Assembly: GCA_963674665.2 (NCBI GenBank)
Contig: CAXXPL010000009.1
Span: 496,001-560,000, forward strand
DNA: 64,000 nucleotides
From: G963674665 sp963674665
Lineage (GTDB): Bacteria; Desulfobacterota; Desulfovibrionia; Desulfovibrionales; Desulfovibrionaceae
Direction: 5' to 3'
Shown here in pieces: positions 37,001 through 43,952 of the stretch. Under the pieces are notes generated by a model. That model ran no database searches. It had not been told where the DNA came from and saw only the letters and a program-made list of their open reading frames with translations. A program made the translations under genes and the position numbers. Position 1 is the first letter of the stretch, and every line of letters begins with the position of its first letter.

Positions 37001-37369
37001 AGTAATACTATTGGGCTTAATGTAGGCGGCGGGGCAATTGGAGGAGGAGTAAGTTACACAGAATTTTATTTACCTTGCGGTAAAGTGATTCAATGCGTCA
37101 GTGTTTCTGTTTCTGCTGGTCCTGGGTTTGGGGTAATGTTAACACTCTCCGAAAAAGGTAAGTACGGTGGTGGTCCCAATAGACTTCCAGTTCTTCCCTC
37201 TCTTGGATCATCTATGTCCTTAGGGGTTTCAGGTTTTGTTGCGGCAACAGTGGGTGTGGGTGGCCAAGCTAATTTAGACACTGCATTTGGTGGCCATGCG
37301 TCTGGTGGGCCTGGTATTGGATTCGGTGCTAGCATTGGCCTCGAACTTTCATATATGTACTGCTGGTAA
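31034..37369 (+). CDS. Exported RHS/YD-repeat polymorphic toxin-like protein (2111 aa)
   Basis: GTG start five bases after GGAGG. Sec signal peptide (IALFLSLFALLIVGSLLL, about 1-27). Then a beta domain, an Ig-like domain (about 143-215), a carboxypeptidase-regulatory-like domain (about 248-317), a calcium-binding aspartate-rich repeat (DTDNDGLVDALDADGDGVAD, about 475-507), NHL-like propeller repeats (about 796-1076), many YD repeats (about 1120-1890) and the RHS core (GLVRFGFRDYDAEVGRW, then DPIGF, about 1928-1953). The variable tip after residue 1976 is glycine-rich and unrecognised. RHS proteins enclose a C-terminal toxin in a YD-repeat shell. No PAAR or TcB/TcC partner is present; the signal peptide and adjacent gsp genes suggest Sec plus type II export (inferred). 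Confidence 0.92.
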   Translation: MRYRIALFLSLFALLIVGSLLLTSPQAQIVSEETVVFSEDYKIGWLRILLKYDSFQSDTDEKAILRITRLTPDKDFKSGYLYFNDGWVSGFREFLCGDDEVLEQEVTLRSSKRNIILLYMRGSKNASIRIDVVTQDEIPIPTASFSASADTVTYGEAVELTWTTENAETVTIEPGLGAVDASGSATVTPEEDTVYTLTATGPGGEVSATVSIDVRAAVDPQPDQSFGQSYEDLVPPNATIEAFDPARFSVVTGLVRDVAAQPLSDVEVTVHGSEELYGTARTDAEGRFSIPVEGGGSVTVQYAKDGYIQAQRNIQVPWNGVVAVDAVTLVAFDSAATTIAPDGDPSSVSVHKSTEISDEYGSRSVTVVFPGDIKAYSVDEDGNETEMTQYTVRVTEFPTPESMPAELPAMSMFTWCGEFTVDGADEVQFDSPVSMWLDNFLGFDVGLTVPVGYYDRKEAAWVPAENGLIVQLLDTDNDGLVDALDADGDGVADDLDNDGVLTDEVKGREDATPGDTCMLAKLTHFSPWDCNYPVALPPGAVTPDAIPAPPECEKCKNDTGSHVSHRDQVYHKDLAIPGTDVRAVYASDRAPGYIQVVDIPLSGDTLPEPCIGIKLKVDVAGKSITREYGPQANLTDTIEWDGLDYNGDPAPDAKMTIRIGYTYQATFAIPAATAKAFGLPGTGGTTVNVRSPYTMWTTYTHEMTTTAISRDELGQGWTLSTHHRLDPVNPVRLYKGDGTTLENTTATFDLFYADEVGTSEPGSSFDVTADGKYLYGIYYAIYSFDPDSGEAPEVICGEPGTSELSGVDGPAKDATIPYVIDIHVAPNGEIYFNTSGLNNQGYYLFKIDNDGILRHVAGNGTSGYDGDGGPATEASIGQHLHIAVDDNQNVYFADQYNKIVRMITPDGIINTIAGPGVAGVTGDGGPALDAYIFYPYGLAVDHDGNVYISIFHNHVVRKISPDGIITTVAGNWSKGDSLDGGLATESSLNYPKDIDVDDQGNLYIVEFKGTCRVRKVGPDGLLRTVIGCPPGSDCEAFSDGSAATLSIQCDGGLTDIALAPDGSLAFASSWDTATYCRTVMGRVVQSQSVRRLLNAGEVLFPDENGQGYVMTEDGRHERTIDLATGKTLLTFEYDDNGILVAQKDRFGDRVTIERDAEGIATAIVSPDSLRTALTHDEDGELTALTWPGGETHTFVYDTGGLLTTYTDPRDNAYTYLYNDYGHVIDAEDPAGGHWQYDQYTTDQGVTTTVLSAEGQLTTYQDGNEGGALKSTITAPDGSVSEYYRSEDELYVSKELSCGTSLDFYFDLDPEYKTPYLATGVTSTESGLSRVMGQLREYLDDDEDGSYDRIVDTRTLNGRTYTLEENLGTGVITATSPEGRVSTETYDTETLLTQEKGITGLYPTTYAYDSRGRLTSAARGDDTDQRTVSFTYDDNGNLATVTDPLQRVTSFTYDANGRRTGIVRPDSSTIDFSYDNNGNLTSLTVPNASEHTFGYTEVNRNSQYDVPADSGLSENIYHYYYDNDRRLVRTVMPSGNEIVNTYGDGKLQSIQTPEGETTFTYFCGSKVQSITRGDEAMAFTYDGSLLTSLSQTGELNATLEFAYNSDFNITSLTYAGGAVLYSYDNDGLLTAAGDFTIERDADNGLPLAVSDVDSGGALALSREFTQFGEQSGSTLTVNGTELYAWEVERDNAGRITSKTETLSGTSTLYEYAYDSLGRLTEVTANGEIKEEYAYGANGARSLETNAWRGIEERSYSYGADHRLLQAGDTTYEYDADGFLTSKTVDGETTTYTYASTGELLVVGLPDGTTIAYKNDALGRRVAKYTNGVVTEKYLWQGRTQLLAVYDADGSLKSRFLYADARMPVAMETGGQTYYLACDQVGSLRAVADANGTVVKSVTYDSFGNVLEDSNEALALPFGFAGGLYDADTGLVRFGFRDYDAEVGRWTAKDPIGFRGGNSDLYGYCVDDPLGHFDEFGLYDFTIKIPATTIDSNTIGLNVGGGAIGGGVSYTEFYLPCGKVIQCVSVSVSAGPGFGVMLTLSEKGKYGGGPNRLPVLPSLGSSMSLGVSGFVAATVGVGGQANLDTAFGGHASGGPGIGFGASIGLELSYMYCW

Positions 37370-37372
37370 ACC

Positions 37373-37810
37373 ATGACTTATAATTTCAAGTCAATACTGA
37401 TCTTTATATTTATTGTTTTCTATTTTTTTGCATTCTGCTTCTCTATTTTCTCGATAATAAATTGCGGAACAACAACTTCACAAACAGTATGCATGTTAGC
37501 AATAAATTGTTTATTATTTTTCATTATTGCTGATTTTCTCAGAAAAATAACACAGAAAGTTGAAATTGATGATAAAGTTATAACCACGCATTACTTTGGG
37601 CGATCAATTGATTATGAAATCGCAAACATAAGTAAACTTATTTTGCGAAGACCTTCAATGCTATTCATGGGTAAAGTTTGTTTCGAATACAATAAAAAGC
37701 AGGTTGTAATGCTTTTTTTTATCATACCTTTCGATTTCTCTGGTTATAAAGAATTTTCCAGAATGTCTCGCCATTTTAAGGCATTATGTAATTCTTCAAC
37801 AGAAATATAA
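37373..37810 (+). CDS. Membrane protein, candidate immunity to the RHS tip
   Basis: 145 residues. Two N-terminal membrane helices (ILIFIFIVFYFFAFCFSIFS; CMLAINCLLFFIIADFL) and a C-terminal soluble domain with alternating strands (VEIDDKVITTHYFGRSIDYE) that could be PH-like. It starts three bases after the RHS stop and is strikingly AT-rich next to the GC-rich RHS core. Immediate downstream position and base-composition drop are typical of immunity genes in polymorphic toxin loci. Immunity is inferred, not shown. A membrane immunity protein would fit a tip that acts on membranes. Confidence 0.65.
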   Translation: MTYNFKSILIFIFIVFYFFAFCFSIFSIINCGTTTSQTVCMLAINCLLFFIIADFLRKITQKVEIDDKVITTHYFGRSIDYEIANISKLILRRPSMLFMGKVCFEYNKKQVVMLFFIIPFDFSGYKEFSRMSRHFKALCNSSTEI

Positions 37811-38410
37811 TTCTAATAACGGCTACGTGAGCAAGGAGCTCTCCTGCGGCACCTCCCTGGACTTCTACTTTGACCTCGACCCCGAGTACACCACCCCCTA
37901 CCTGGCCACCGGCGTCACCACCACGGAGAGCGGCCTGAGCCGCGTCATGGAGCAGTTGCGCGAGTACGTAAACGATGACGATGACGACGCATACGACAGG
38001 ATCGTGGACACGCTCTCGGCCTGCTCACCGTCGCTGGTGATTTCACCATCGAGCGCGACGCGGACAATGGCCTGCCCCTGTCCGTGAGCGATGTGGACAA
38101 CGGCGGCGCCCTTGCCCTGAGCCGTGAGTTCACGCAATTCGGGGAGCAGTCCGGCAGTTCAGTGACCGTCAATGGCACCGAGCTCTTTGCCTGGGAAGTG
38201 GAGCGCGACAACGCGGGCCGCATAACCAGCAAGGCCGAGACCCTGAGCGGCACGTCCACGCTCTACGAGTACGCCTACGACTCCCTTGGCCGCCTCACCG
38301 AGGTCACGGCCAATGGCGAGATCAAGGAGGAGTACGCATATGGCGCCAATGGCGCGCGCTCCCTGGAGACAAACGCCTGGCGCGGCATCGAGGATCGCTC
38401 CTACTCCTAT

Positions 38411-38526
38411 TACTCGGAGCGCAAAAACACCGCGCTCCGGCGGCTTTGCCGCTGGGTCCCGCCTTTGGCGGTCCCGTCCTTATGCCTTCGAGCTGCAAAA
38501 TGTTACACATTTTGGCTCTCAGTAAT
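38411..38526 (-). repeat. Four-hairpin structured repeat, copy C
   Basis: Same architecture as copy A but in opposite orientation, inserted after the codons for RSYSY of cassette 2. The linker (CTCGAAGGCATAAGGACGG) is conserved on the minus strand. The full RHS gene has no insertion at the matching site (36301). Confidence 0.85.
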
Positions 38527-38570
38527 ATGCCGCGGACCACCGCTTGCTCCAGGCCGGGGATACCAATACC

Positions 38571-38689
38571 AATCAGAGCGCATACGGCGTAACGTCGCGC
38601 TCAGGCGGCTTTCGCCGCCCTGCCACGCCTTTGGCGTGGCGATTTGCATAACTCAGAGCACGAAAATTTCATTTTCTGCTCTGAGTAAT
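38571..38689 (-). repeat. Four-hairpin structured repeat, copy D (divergent)
   Basis: Opposite orientation. Stems: CTCAGAGCA/TGCTCTGAG with an inner GAAAATG...ATTTTC, then GCCACGCC-aaa-GGCGTGGC perfectly paired, GGCGGC-gaaa-GCCGCC, GAGCGC...GCGCTC. The linker is lost. Base changes relative to the other copies keep the stems paired. It splits the codons for AGDT/YEYDADG that are adjacent in the full gene. Confidence 0.82.
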
Positions 38690-38850
38690 ACGAATACGAC
38701 GCCGATGGCTTCCTGACCAGCAAGACAGTTGACGCTGAAACCACCACCTACACCTACGCCTCCACAGGCGAGCTGCTTGCCGTGGGCCTCCCTGACGGCA
38801 GCACCATAGGCTACAAGAACGACGCCCTTGGCCGACGCGTTGCCAAGTAC

Positions 38851-38972
38851 AACTGAGATCCAAAATGTGTAACATTTTGATGATCGAAGGGGTAAGAACA
38901 GCCACGCCAAAGGCGGGGCACAGCGGCGCAGCCGCCGGAGCGCGCCTTTCAATTTTATGCGCTCCGCGTTAT
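38851..38972 (+). repeat. Four-hairpin structured repeat, copy B1
   Basis: Stems AAAATGT/ACATTTT, GCCACGCC-aaa-GGCGGGGC, GCGGC-gca-GCCGC, GGAGCGC...GCGCTCC; linker ATCGAAGGGGTAAGAACAG. Inserted at the codons for RRVAKY in cassette 2, at the same site as copy B2 in cassette 3, so both cassettes descend from one interrupted ancestor. Confidence 0.87.
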
Positions 38973-39033
38973 AGACAAATGGCGTGGTAACAGAGAAATA
39001 TCTATGGCAGGGCGCACGCAACTCCTGGCCGTG

Positions 39034-39140
39034 TTTAGAGCATCTCAAGCTTGAAAAGCTCTAGATGCTCTTATGCATTTGCTGGAATAATGAGACATTA
39101 TTCCAGCAGTGAGCCTTGCTTCAAGGCGAAAATGCGACAA
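39034..39140 (+). repeat. Three-hairpin structured repeat, copy E1
   Basis: A different element: GAGCATCT...AGATGCTC, a perfect TGCTGGAATAATG-aga-CATTATTCCAGCA, and GCCTTG-ctt-CAAGGC. Inserted where the full gene reads LLAVYDADGSL. The same element sits at 42726-42835. Confidence 0.82.
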
Positions 39141-39947
39141 TGCCGATGGCTCTTTGAAATCCCGCTTCCTGTATGCCGACGCCCGCATGCCCGTGACAAT
39201 GGAAGCCGACGGCCAGACATACTACCTGGTCTGCGACCAGGTCGGCTCCCTGCGCGCTGTTGCTGATGCCAGCGGCACCGTGGTCAAAACCGTGACCTAC
39301 GACGCATTCGGCAACGTGTTGGAGGACAGCAACGAGAGTCTTACCGTGCCCTTCGGCTTTGCCGGTGGACTGTATGAAGCTGATGCTGGATTGGTAAGAT
39401 TTGGTTTCAGGGATTACGACGCGGAGGTGGGGCGATGGACCGCCAAGGATCCCATCGGATTTGGTGGAGGGGATAGTGATTTGTATGGGTATTGTGGTGG
39501 GAAGCCGGTGAATTGGGTCGATATTGATGGCAAATTTCCTAGGAATTTCTTTTTGCCTGACCATTGGTCAATTAATAAAGAGAGAAGGATTTTTGAGTCG
39601 GCTATCGAGGGACTACCCAATCAAATTATTACAGAAACTGTTTATCTCTATAATAATTGTCTACAGTGTGTTATAAAATGCACGATAGAGGTAGCTTTGC
39701 CTTCAGCGGCCACTGAGGCAGTCCTTCGGCAGACATTAAGAAGTGGAGCCAAAACAGTAGCATTTGCAGCCTTAAAAAGGGCTGTCCCAGTTTACACTTA
39801 TGCGGATATTCTTGTCACTGCTAGACAAATGGCTCACTGTGTCGTGGACTGCAAAGAAAAATAGGTGAAAAAACAATGCCTCCTGCATATGAATTTCTTT
39901 ATTATATTGTTTCTGCGGTTATTATTTTTATTGTTATGAAGTTTAAA

Positions 39948-41659
39948 CCTAAATCGTGCGTTCCGGATGCTGTGAAAGCATTCCTCCGACAACTCAGGGT
40001 ACTGCAGCACGAAAAGGCGCCGATTCGAGCAAGGGTTTGACGGCAGAGGAATTATAAACAGCTTGGTTGTGGCCAGTCTGAGCTTTTCATTGGCCACTGG
40101 GCGCACCTTTCCCTAGTATTCACCGGACAGCGCCCGGTTCATGCCCAGGCGAAACGGGGGGCGCAGAGACATCGCTCCCACAGCTCTTTGAAACGCAAGG
40201 ATTCCATGGCGACAGCCGTGACCTTGAGCACGGTCTTGCCTGCGTGGGTAACGACTTTAGCTGCCACGTCCACCAGCCGACGGCGCAGTGTGGTTGGGAA
40301 AGCCTTGACCGGGACTACCGGCTCGCTGACATCCTCCTTGAATGCTTCAAACAGGAAGAAGCCGAGGAGCATGGTGTAGTAGAAGGCGGAGTTGTGAATG
40401 AAATGCGTAAACGGCAGCTCTTCGGAGCCAAAGTCCTTGAAGGCCCTGTGCACCAGCTCGTCCGCCCCGCGCTGATGGTAGGAGTGGATGACGGCGTTGG
40501 TTTCGAGCATGAATGCAAGCCCTGCATTACGTAACTGCTGATCAATGACGCCGCCCATGCCGAGGTTGGTATAGGCGACTGTGCCGGGCCGTGTTCCGGG
40601 AAGGAGGAACTGCTTTTCCTCCAGCAGGGGGCGCCAGAAGATGGCTCTACGGAATCGGTTCCAGGATTTGCGACGGTCACCAAACTCGAAGCACTGCCAG
40701 ACATCCTCGTCGGTCTTGCCGAAGTGATGATCATAGGCTGCTTCGGGAAGCGCCTCGACCATGGTCTTGATGTCGCCGTAGAATTTGCCGCCGCAGATGA
40801 AGCCGATGTCGAGTTTCTCTATCTCGGCGAAGAGGTCTTGGTCGAAAAAGCCGGAGTCCATGCGGATGACGATGGGAACTGTCTCGCTGTACCGGGTACG
40901 GATCATGCGTACCACATGGCGGATCATCTTTTGGACAGTGTCGCCGTTGTTGGAGTGCTTGTCGCCGCCCCGAAAAACAGCGTCGATGATGTACCGCCCC
41001 CATGTCATCTGGAGAGGCTGGAAGCCCTTGACCTTTTTATAGGTGGGCTTGACGCCGTGGCGCTTTATGGCGTGGTCGTTGTCCATGACCATGGTGTCGA
41101 TGTTCAGCTCGATCACTTTGGGAGGAGTGATCGTGAGCCGCCAAAGGAAAAGTTGCAAAAGTAGCCGTCGAAATAGATAGGTCCGTTGCGGGGAAAAAGC
41201 TCGGTAGAACCGCTTGATGGTGTGCGAAGAGGCCATGTCTTGCAAGTCCGTTTCGATGGCGGCGGCGTAGCCGGGGTCTTTGGACAGGACGTCGAAATGC
41301 GCGAGATGGCGGCTTGTGCCGTCAAAGAGGAAGCAAAGGACCTGCTTGAACAGCTCGTCAATGGGCGCTCCCTTGGGGTGCTTGCGCATGGAGCCGAAAA
41401 GGCGGTCGATGTGCGGAAAAAGGTCAATGCCGCGCAGGTAGCGGGAGAAGAGATTGAGCCCGGCGCGTCCCGTCAGGCATTCGCTTGTGACTTGGACATC
41501 ATCAATGAATCTTGCTCTGTTGGATTTGTGCTTGGACATCCAGCCCTCCACCATATGGGTGAAATGATTTTGTCGTTTAGCTGGATGAAATTATAAGTAA
41601 AAACGAGATGATGTGCCAGAGTTGATGTTGTGTCAGACTGATGGATCGCTCAGATTAGG
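39948..41659 (-). mobile_element. IS1380-type insertion sequence (1712 bp)
   Basis: Ends are imperfect inverted repeats (CCTAAATCGTGCGTTCC left; CCTAATCTGAGCGATCC on the opposite strand right) flanked by TTAAA on both sides (39943-39947 and 41660-41664). Length and one long transposase gene fit IS1380. Precise removal restores a reading frame, which confirms the boundaries. Confidence 0.88.
40139..41539 (-). CDS. IS1380-family transposase
   Basis: 466 residues, intact. DDE features: VIELNIDTMVMDND (first Asp), VIRMDSGFFDQDLFAEIEK (second Asp) and GADELVHRAFKDFGSEELPF (Glu region), with the family's QLRNAGLAFMLETNAVIHSY. Start at ATG 41539 because GGAGG lies six bases upstream; an ATG five codons earlier is an alternative. 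GC-rich, in sharp contrast to the AT-rich gene it interrupts, so it arrived later from a GC-rich source, perhaps the host. Confidence 0.92.
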   Translation of the reverse strand: MSKHKSNRARFIDDVQVTSECLTGRAGLNLFSRYLRGIDLFPHIDRLFGSMRKHPKGAPIDELFKQVLCFLFDGTSRHLAHFDVLSKDPGYAAAIETDLQDMASSHTIKRFYRAFSPQRTYLFRRLLLQLFLWRLTITPPKVIELNIDTMVMDNDHAIKRHGVKPTYKKVKGFQPLQMTWGRYIIDAVFRGGDKHSNNGDTVQKMIRHVVRMIRTRYSETVPIVIRMDSGFFDQDLFAEIEKLDIGFICGGKFYGDIKTMVEALPEAAYDHHFGKTDEDVWQCFEFGDRRKSWNRFRRAIFWRPLLEEKQFLLPGTRPGTVAYTNLGMGGVIDQQLRNAGLAFMLETNAVIHSYHQRGADELVHRAFKDFGSEELPFTHFIHNSAFYYTMLLGFFLFEAFKEDVSEPVVPVKAFPTTLRRRLVDVAAKVVTHAGKTVLKVTAVAMESLRFKELWERCLCAPRFAWA

Positions 41660-42542
41660 TTAAAGATAAAAATTTAAAACAACGAGCTGGTCCAGTCCTA
41701 GTTTTGGGGCTATTATTATTTGGAATTGGTGCAATTGCCATTAATATTACTCAAGGAACAGCAATATTAGCTGATTATATAACTTTTAAAAGAATTGGTA
41801 TGGCTGGTAAATTTATATTTTTCGGGTATACACTAATATTTGTTGCATTGTTTATTTATATTGATAAATTATTTACCTTTTTATTAGAAAGAAATATGCA
41901 CAAAAGTAACAAGTGCTTTGATAATTACTTATATATTTTTTAAAATCTCTTCTGTTTTTGAATCTTGCTATCGATAATCTCAGTATACTATCGTATGTCA
42001 TACTAATAAGGATCGTGAGCGATGTGGACAACGGCGGCGCCCTTGCCCTGAGCCGTGAGTTCACGCAATTCGGGGAGCAGGCTGGCAGTACGCTCACCGT
42101 CAACGGCAGCGAACTCTATGCCTGGGAAGTGGAGCGCGACAACGCGGGCCGCATAACCAGCAAGACCGAGACCCTGAACGGCACCTCCACGCTCTACGAG
42201 TACGCCTACGACTCCCTTGGCCGCCTCACAGAGGTCACGGCCAATGGCGAGATCAAGGAGGAGTACGCATATGGCGCCAATGGCGCGCGCTCCCAGGAGA
42301 CAAACGCCTGGCGCGGTATTGAGGAGCGCTCTTACTCCTATGGCGCGGACCACCACTTGCTCCAGGCCGGGGACATTACGTTTGAGTATAACGCCGACGG
42401 CTTCCTGACCAGCAAGACCGTTGACAGCGAGACCACCACCTACACCTACGCCTCCACAGGCGAGCTGCTTGCCGTTGGCCTCCCGGACGGCAGCACCATT
42501 GCCTATGAAAACGACGCCCTTGGCCGACGCGTTGCCAAAAAC

Positions 42543-42664
42543 AATTGAGATCCAAAATGTGTAACATTTTGATGATCGAAGGGGTAAGAACAGCCACGCC
42601 AAAGGCGGGGCACAGCGGCGCAGCCGCCGGAGCGCGTCTTTATCTTTTATGCGCTCCGCGTTAT
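42543..42664 (+). repeat. Four-hairpin structured repeat, copy B2
   Basis: Nearly identical to copy B1 and at the equivalent position of cassette 3. Differences lie mainly in the long loop of the last hairpin. Confidence 0.87.
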
Positions 42665-42725
42665 ATGTAAATGGCGTGGTAACAGAAAAGTACCTATGGC
42701 AGGGGCGTACGCAGCTCCTGGCCGT

Positions 42726-42835
42726 GTTTAGAGCATCTCAAGCTTGAAAAGCTTGAGATGCTCTTATGCATTTGCTGGAATAATGAGACATTATTCCAGC
42801 AGTGAGCCTTGCTTCAAGGCGACAATGCGACAATG
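42726..42835 (+). repeat. Three-hairpin structured repeat, copy E2
   Basis: As E1, but with the first stem fully paired: GAGCATCTCAAGCTT with AAGCTTGAGATGCTC. Same insertion site relative to the RHS frame as E1. Confidence 0.82.
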
Positions 42836-43437
42836 CCGACGGCTCTTTGAAATCCCGCTTCGAATACGCGGACAGCCGCCTCCCCGTCTCCGGAACCATT
42901 GACGGCACACACTACTACTTTGCTTACGACCAGGTCGGCTCCCTGCGCGCTGTGATCGATGCCAGCGGAACCGTGGTCAAAACCCTGACCTATGACTCCT
43001 TCGGCAATGTGCTGGAGGACAGCAACGAAGCGCTTGCGGTGCCCTTTGGCTTTGCCGGTGGACTGTATGAAGCTGATACCGGCTTGGTAAGGTTTGGGTA
43101 TCGTGATTATCAGGCGGAGGTGGGGCGGTGGACGGCAAAAGATCCCATTGGGTTTGGTGGTGGCGACAGTGACCTGTATGGGTATTGCCTGAATGATCCT
43201 GTGAATTGGGTTGACATGCTTGGCCTGAGTAGCGGTTTCATGACGTTTGAAGGTAGAATTGTTGCAATGCTCGTATGGCTTGGCGGGAGCGAGGTATCTT
43301 TTTTTCCAAGGTGGATTCAAAGGCCGGGAGTGAATGAACGTACCACAACCACGTACTACAAATGCCCTTAAAATGCCCTGAAAATGTAGTACGTAGGATT
43401 TTATTATCATTTAAATCATCATGTTAACTATATACCC

Positions 43438-43487
43438 CCTGCCTTGGGAGCAGGGGGTCGCTGGTTCGAATCCAGTCGCCCCGACCA
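43438..43487 (+). other. 3' fragment of tRNA-Pro (attachment scar)
   Basis: Anticodon stem CCTGC/GCAGG around CTTGGGA (anticodon TGG), T arm CTGG-TTCGAAT-CCAG, 3' acceptor strand CGCCCCG and ACCA. The 5' half of the tRNA is absent. Such 3' halves are left by integrative elements that target tRNAs, so another element with a tRNA-Pro site contributed DNA to this island. Confidence 0.8.
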
Positions 43488-43729
43488 GTGAAAGTAACGG
43501 GTATATCGTATGAAAGGGTATACGCAGGAGGAGAGCAGGTAGTTGTGTTTTAGCCTGAGGTTCTCACCTGAGCTAATTTTTCTGGGCCAACAGTTTCGCA
43601 CCCCAAAAAAAGCGCAACATGAGCGCAACACACGTCGCGTAATTTTCGGTATTAACCCGTAAGTTGGCGGGGAATTAATATTAAATATTACGGTATATTG
43701 CGGTCTATCGGTAGATGTCGGTAAAGGGC

Positions 43730-43782
43730 GTTAATGGCCTCCGGAGCCAAAGGCCGTAGGTTCGGATCCTGTATTGCCAGTC
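43730..43782 (+). other. Degenerate 3' fragment resembling tRNA-Arg
   Basis: TGGC-CTCCGGA-GCCA could be an anticodon arm (CCG), followed by GTAGG-TTCGGAT-CCTGT as a weak T arm and ATTGCCA as acceptor strand; CCA is eroded to TCA. A hairpin with T-run follows, as after a real tRNA. Probably another attachment scar. The stretch 43488-43729 between the two scars holds no gene. Confidence 0.45.
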
Positions 43783-43796
43783 ATAATAAAATCAGT

Positions 43797-43827
43797 CGGT
43801 TAGATGGAAAGATCTGACCGCCTTTTT
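43797..43827 (+). terminator. Terminator after the tRNA-Arg-like fragment
   Basis: CGGTTAGAT and ATCTGACCG form a stem with one mismatch, followed by CCTTTTTC. A second hairpin (TGTGGGGGAC-ggc-GTCCCCCACA) follows at 43831-43853, perhaps serving the convergent hsdR gene. Confidence 0.65.
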
Positions 43828-43952
43828 CTGTGTGGGGGACGGCGTCCCCCACATTATCCCCCACAAAAGGGACAAATATTAGCCAACGTCTTTAATGGTT
43901 CGGAGCGCAGGGAGTGTCGCTATAAAAGACCGATAATAGGGCATTAACGCCC

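Larger units (their letters stand above)
37824..39864 (+). pseudogene. Orphan RHS cassette 2 with alternative C-terminal tip
   Basis: Near-copy of parts of the full RHS gene without its 5' end. It begins YVSKELSCGTSLDFYFDLD (equal to 34900 on), breaks off after DRIVDT and rejoins at the segment equal to 35910, an internal loss of about 0.8 kb that changes frame. It then follows the YD region to the RHS core (GLVRFGFRDYDAEVGRW) and a new tip of about 105 residues (starts GKFPRNFFLPDHW). Two inverted structured repeats, one direct copy and one three-hairpin element interrupt it. It is not expressible as one protein but could donate its tip to the full gene by recombination through the shared core. 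Confidence 0.88.
39876..41943 (+). pseudogene. Small membrane protein gene (candidate immunity) split by an IS1380-type element
   Basis: ATG 39876 follows AGGTGA at seven bases and starts 11 bases past the cassette 2 tip stop. The 5' part encodes MPPAYEFLYYIVSAVIIFIV and MKFK, then the IS begins. Removing 39948-41659 and one TTAAA duplicate restores an open frame of about 116 residues, continuing DKNLKQRAGPVLVLGLLLFG and ending with two more membrane helices and a basic tail, stop at 41941-41943. Three membrane helices, strong AT bias and position right after a toxin tip match an immunity gene. The function is inferred; the reconstruction is direct. Confidence 0.85.
42016..43371 (+). pseudogene. 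Orphan RHS cassette 3 with third C-terminal tip
   Basis: Begins inside the YD region at the codons for VSDVDNGGALALS (equal to 35975 in the full gene), reads through to RRVAKN, is stopped by structured repeat B2, then E2, and resumes at the codons for NADGSLKSRFEYADSRL to the RHS core (GLVRFGYRDYQAEVGRW). The last 55 residues form a new short tip (LGLSSGFMTFEGRIVAML...). No gene follows that could be its immunity partner before the tRNA-Pro scar. A silent tip reservoir is the simplest reading; it cannot be translated whole. Confidence 0.86.

Noticed and set aside
43428..43631. 67-residue minus-strand frame ending RLDSNQRPPAPKAG
   Set aside because: This peptide is the well-known false translation of a tRNA-Pro 3' end read backward, not a gene.
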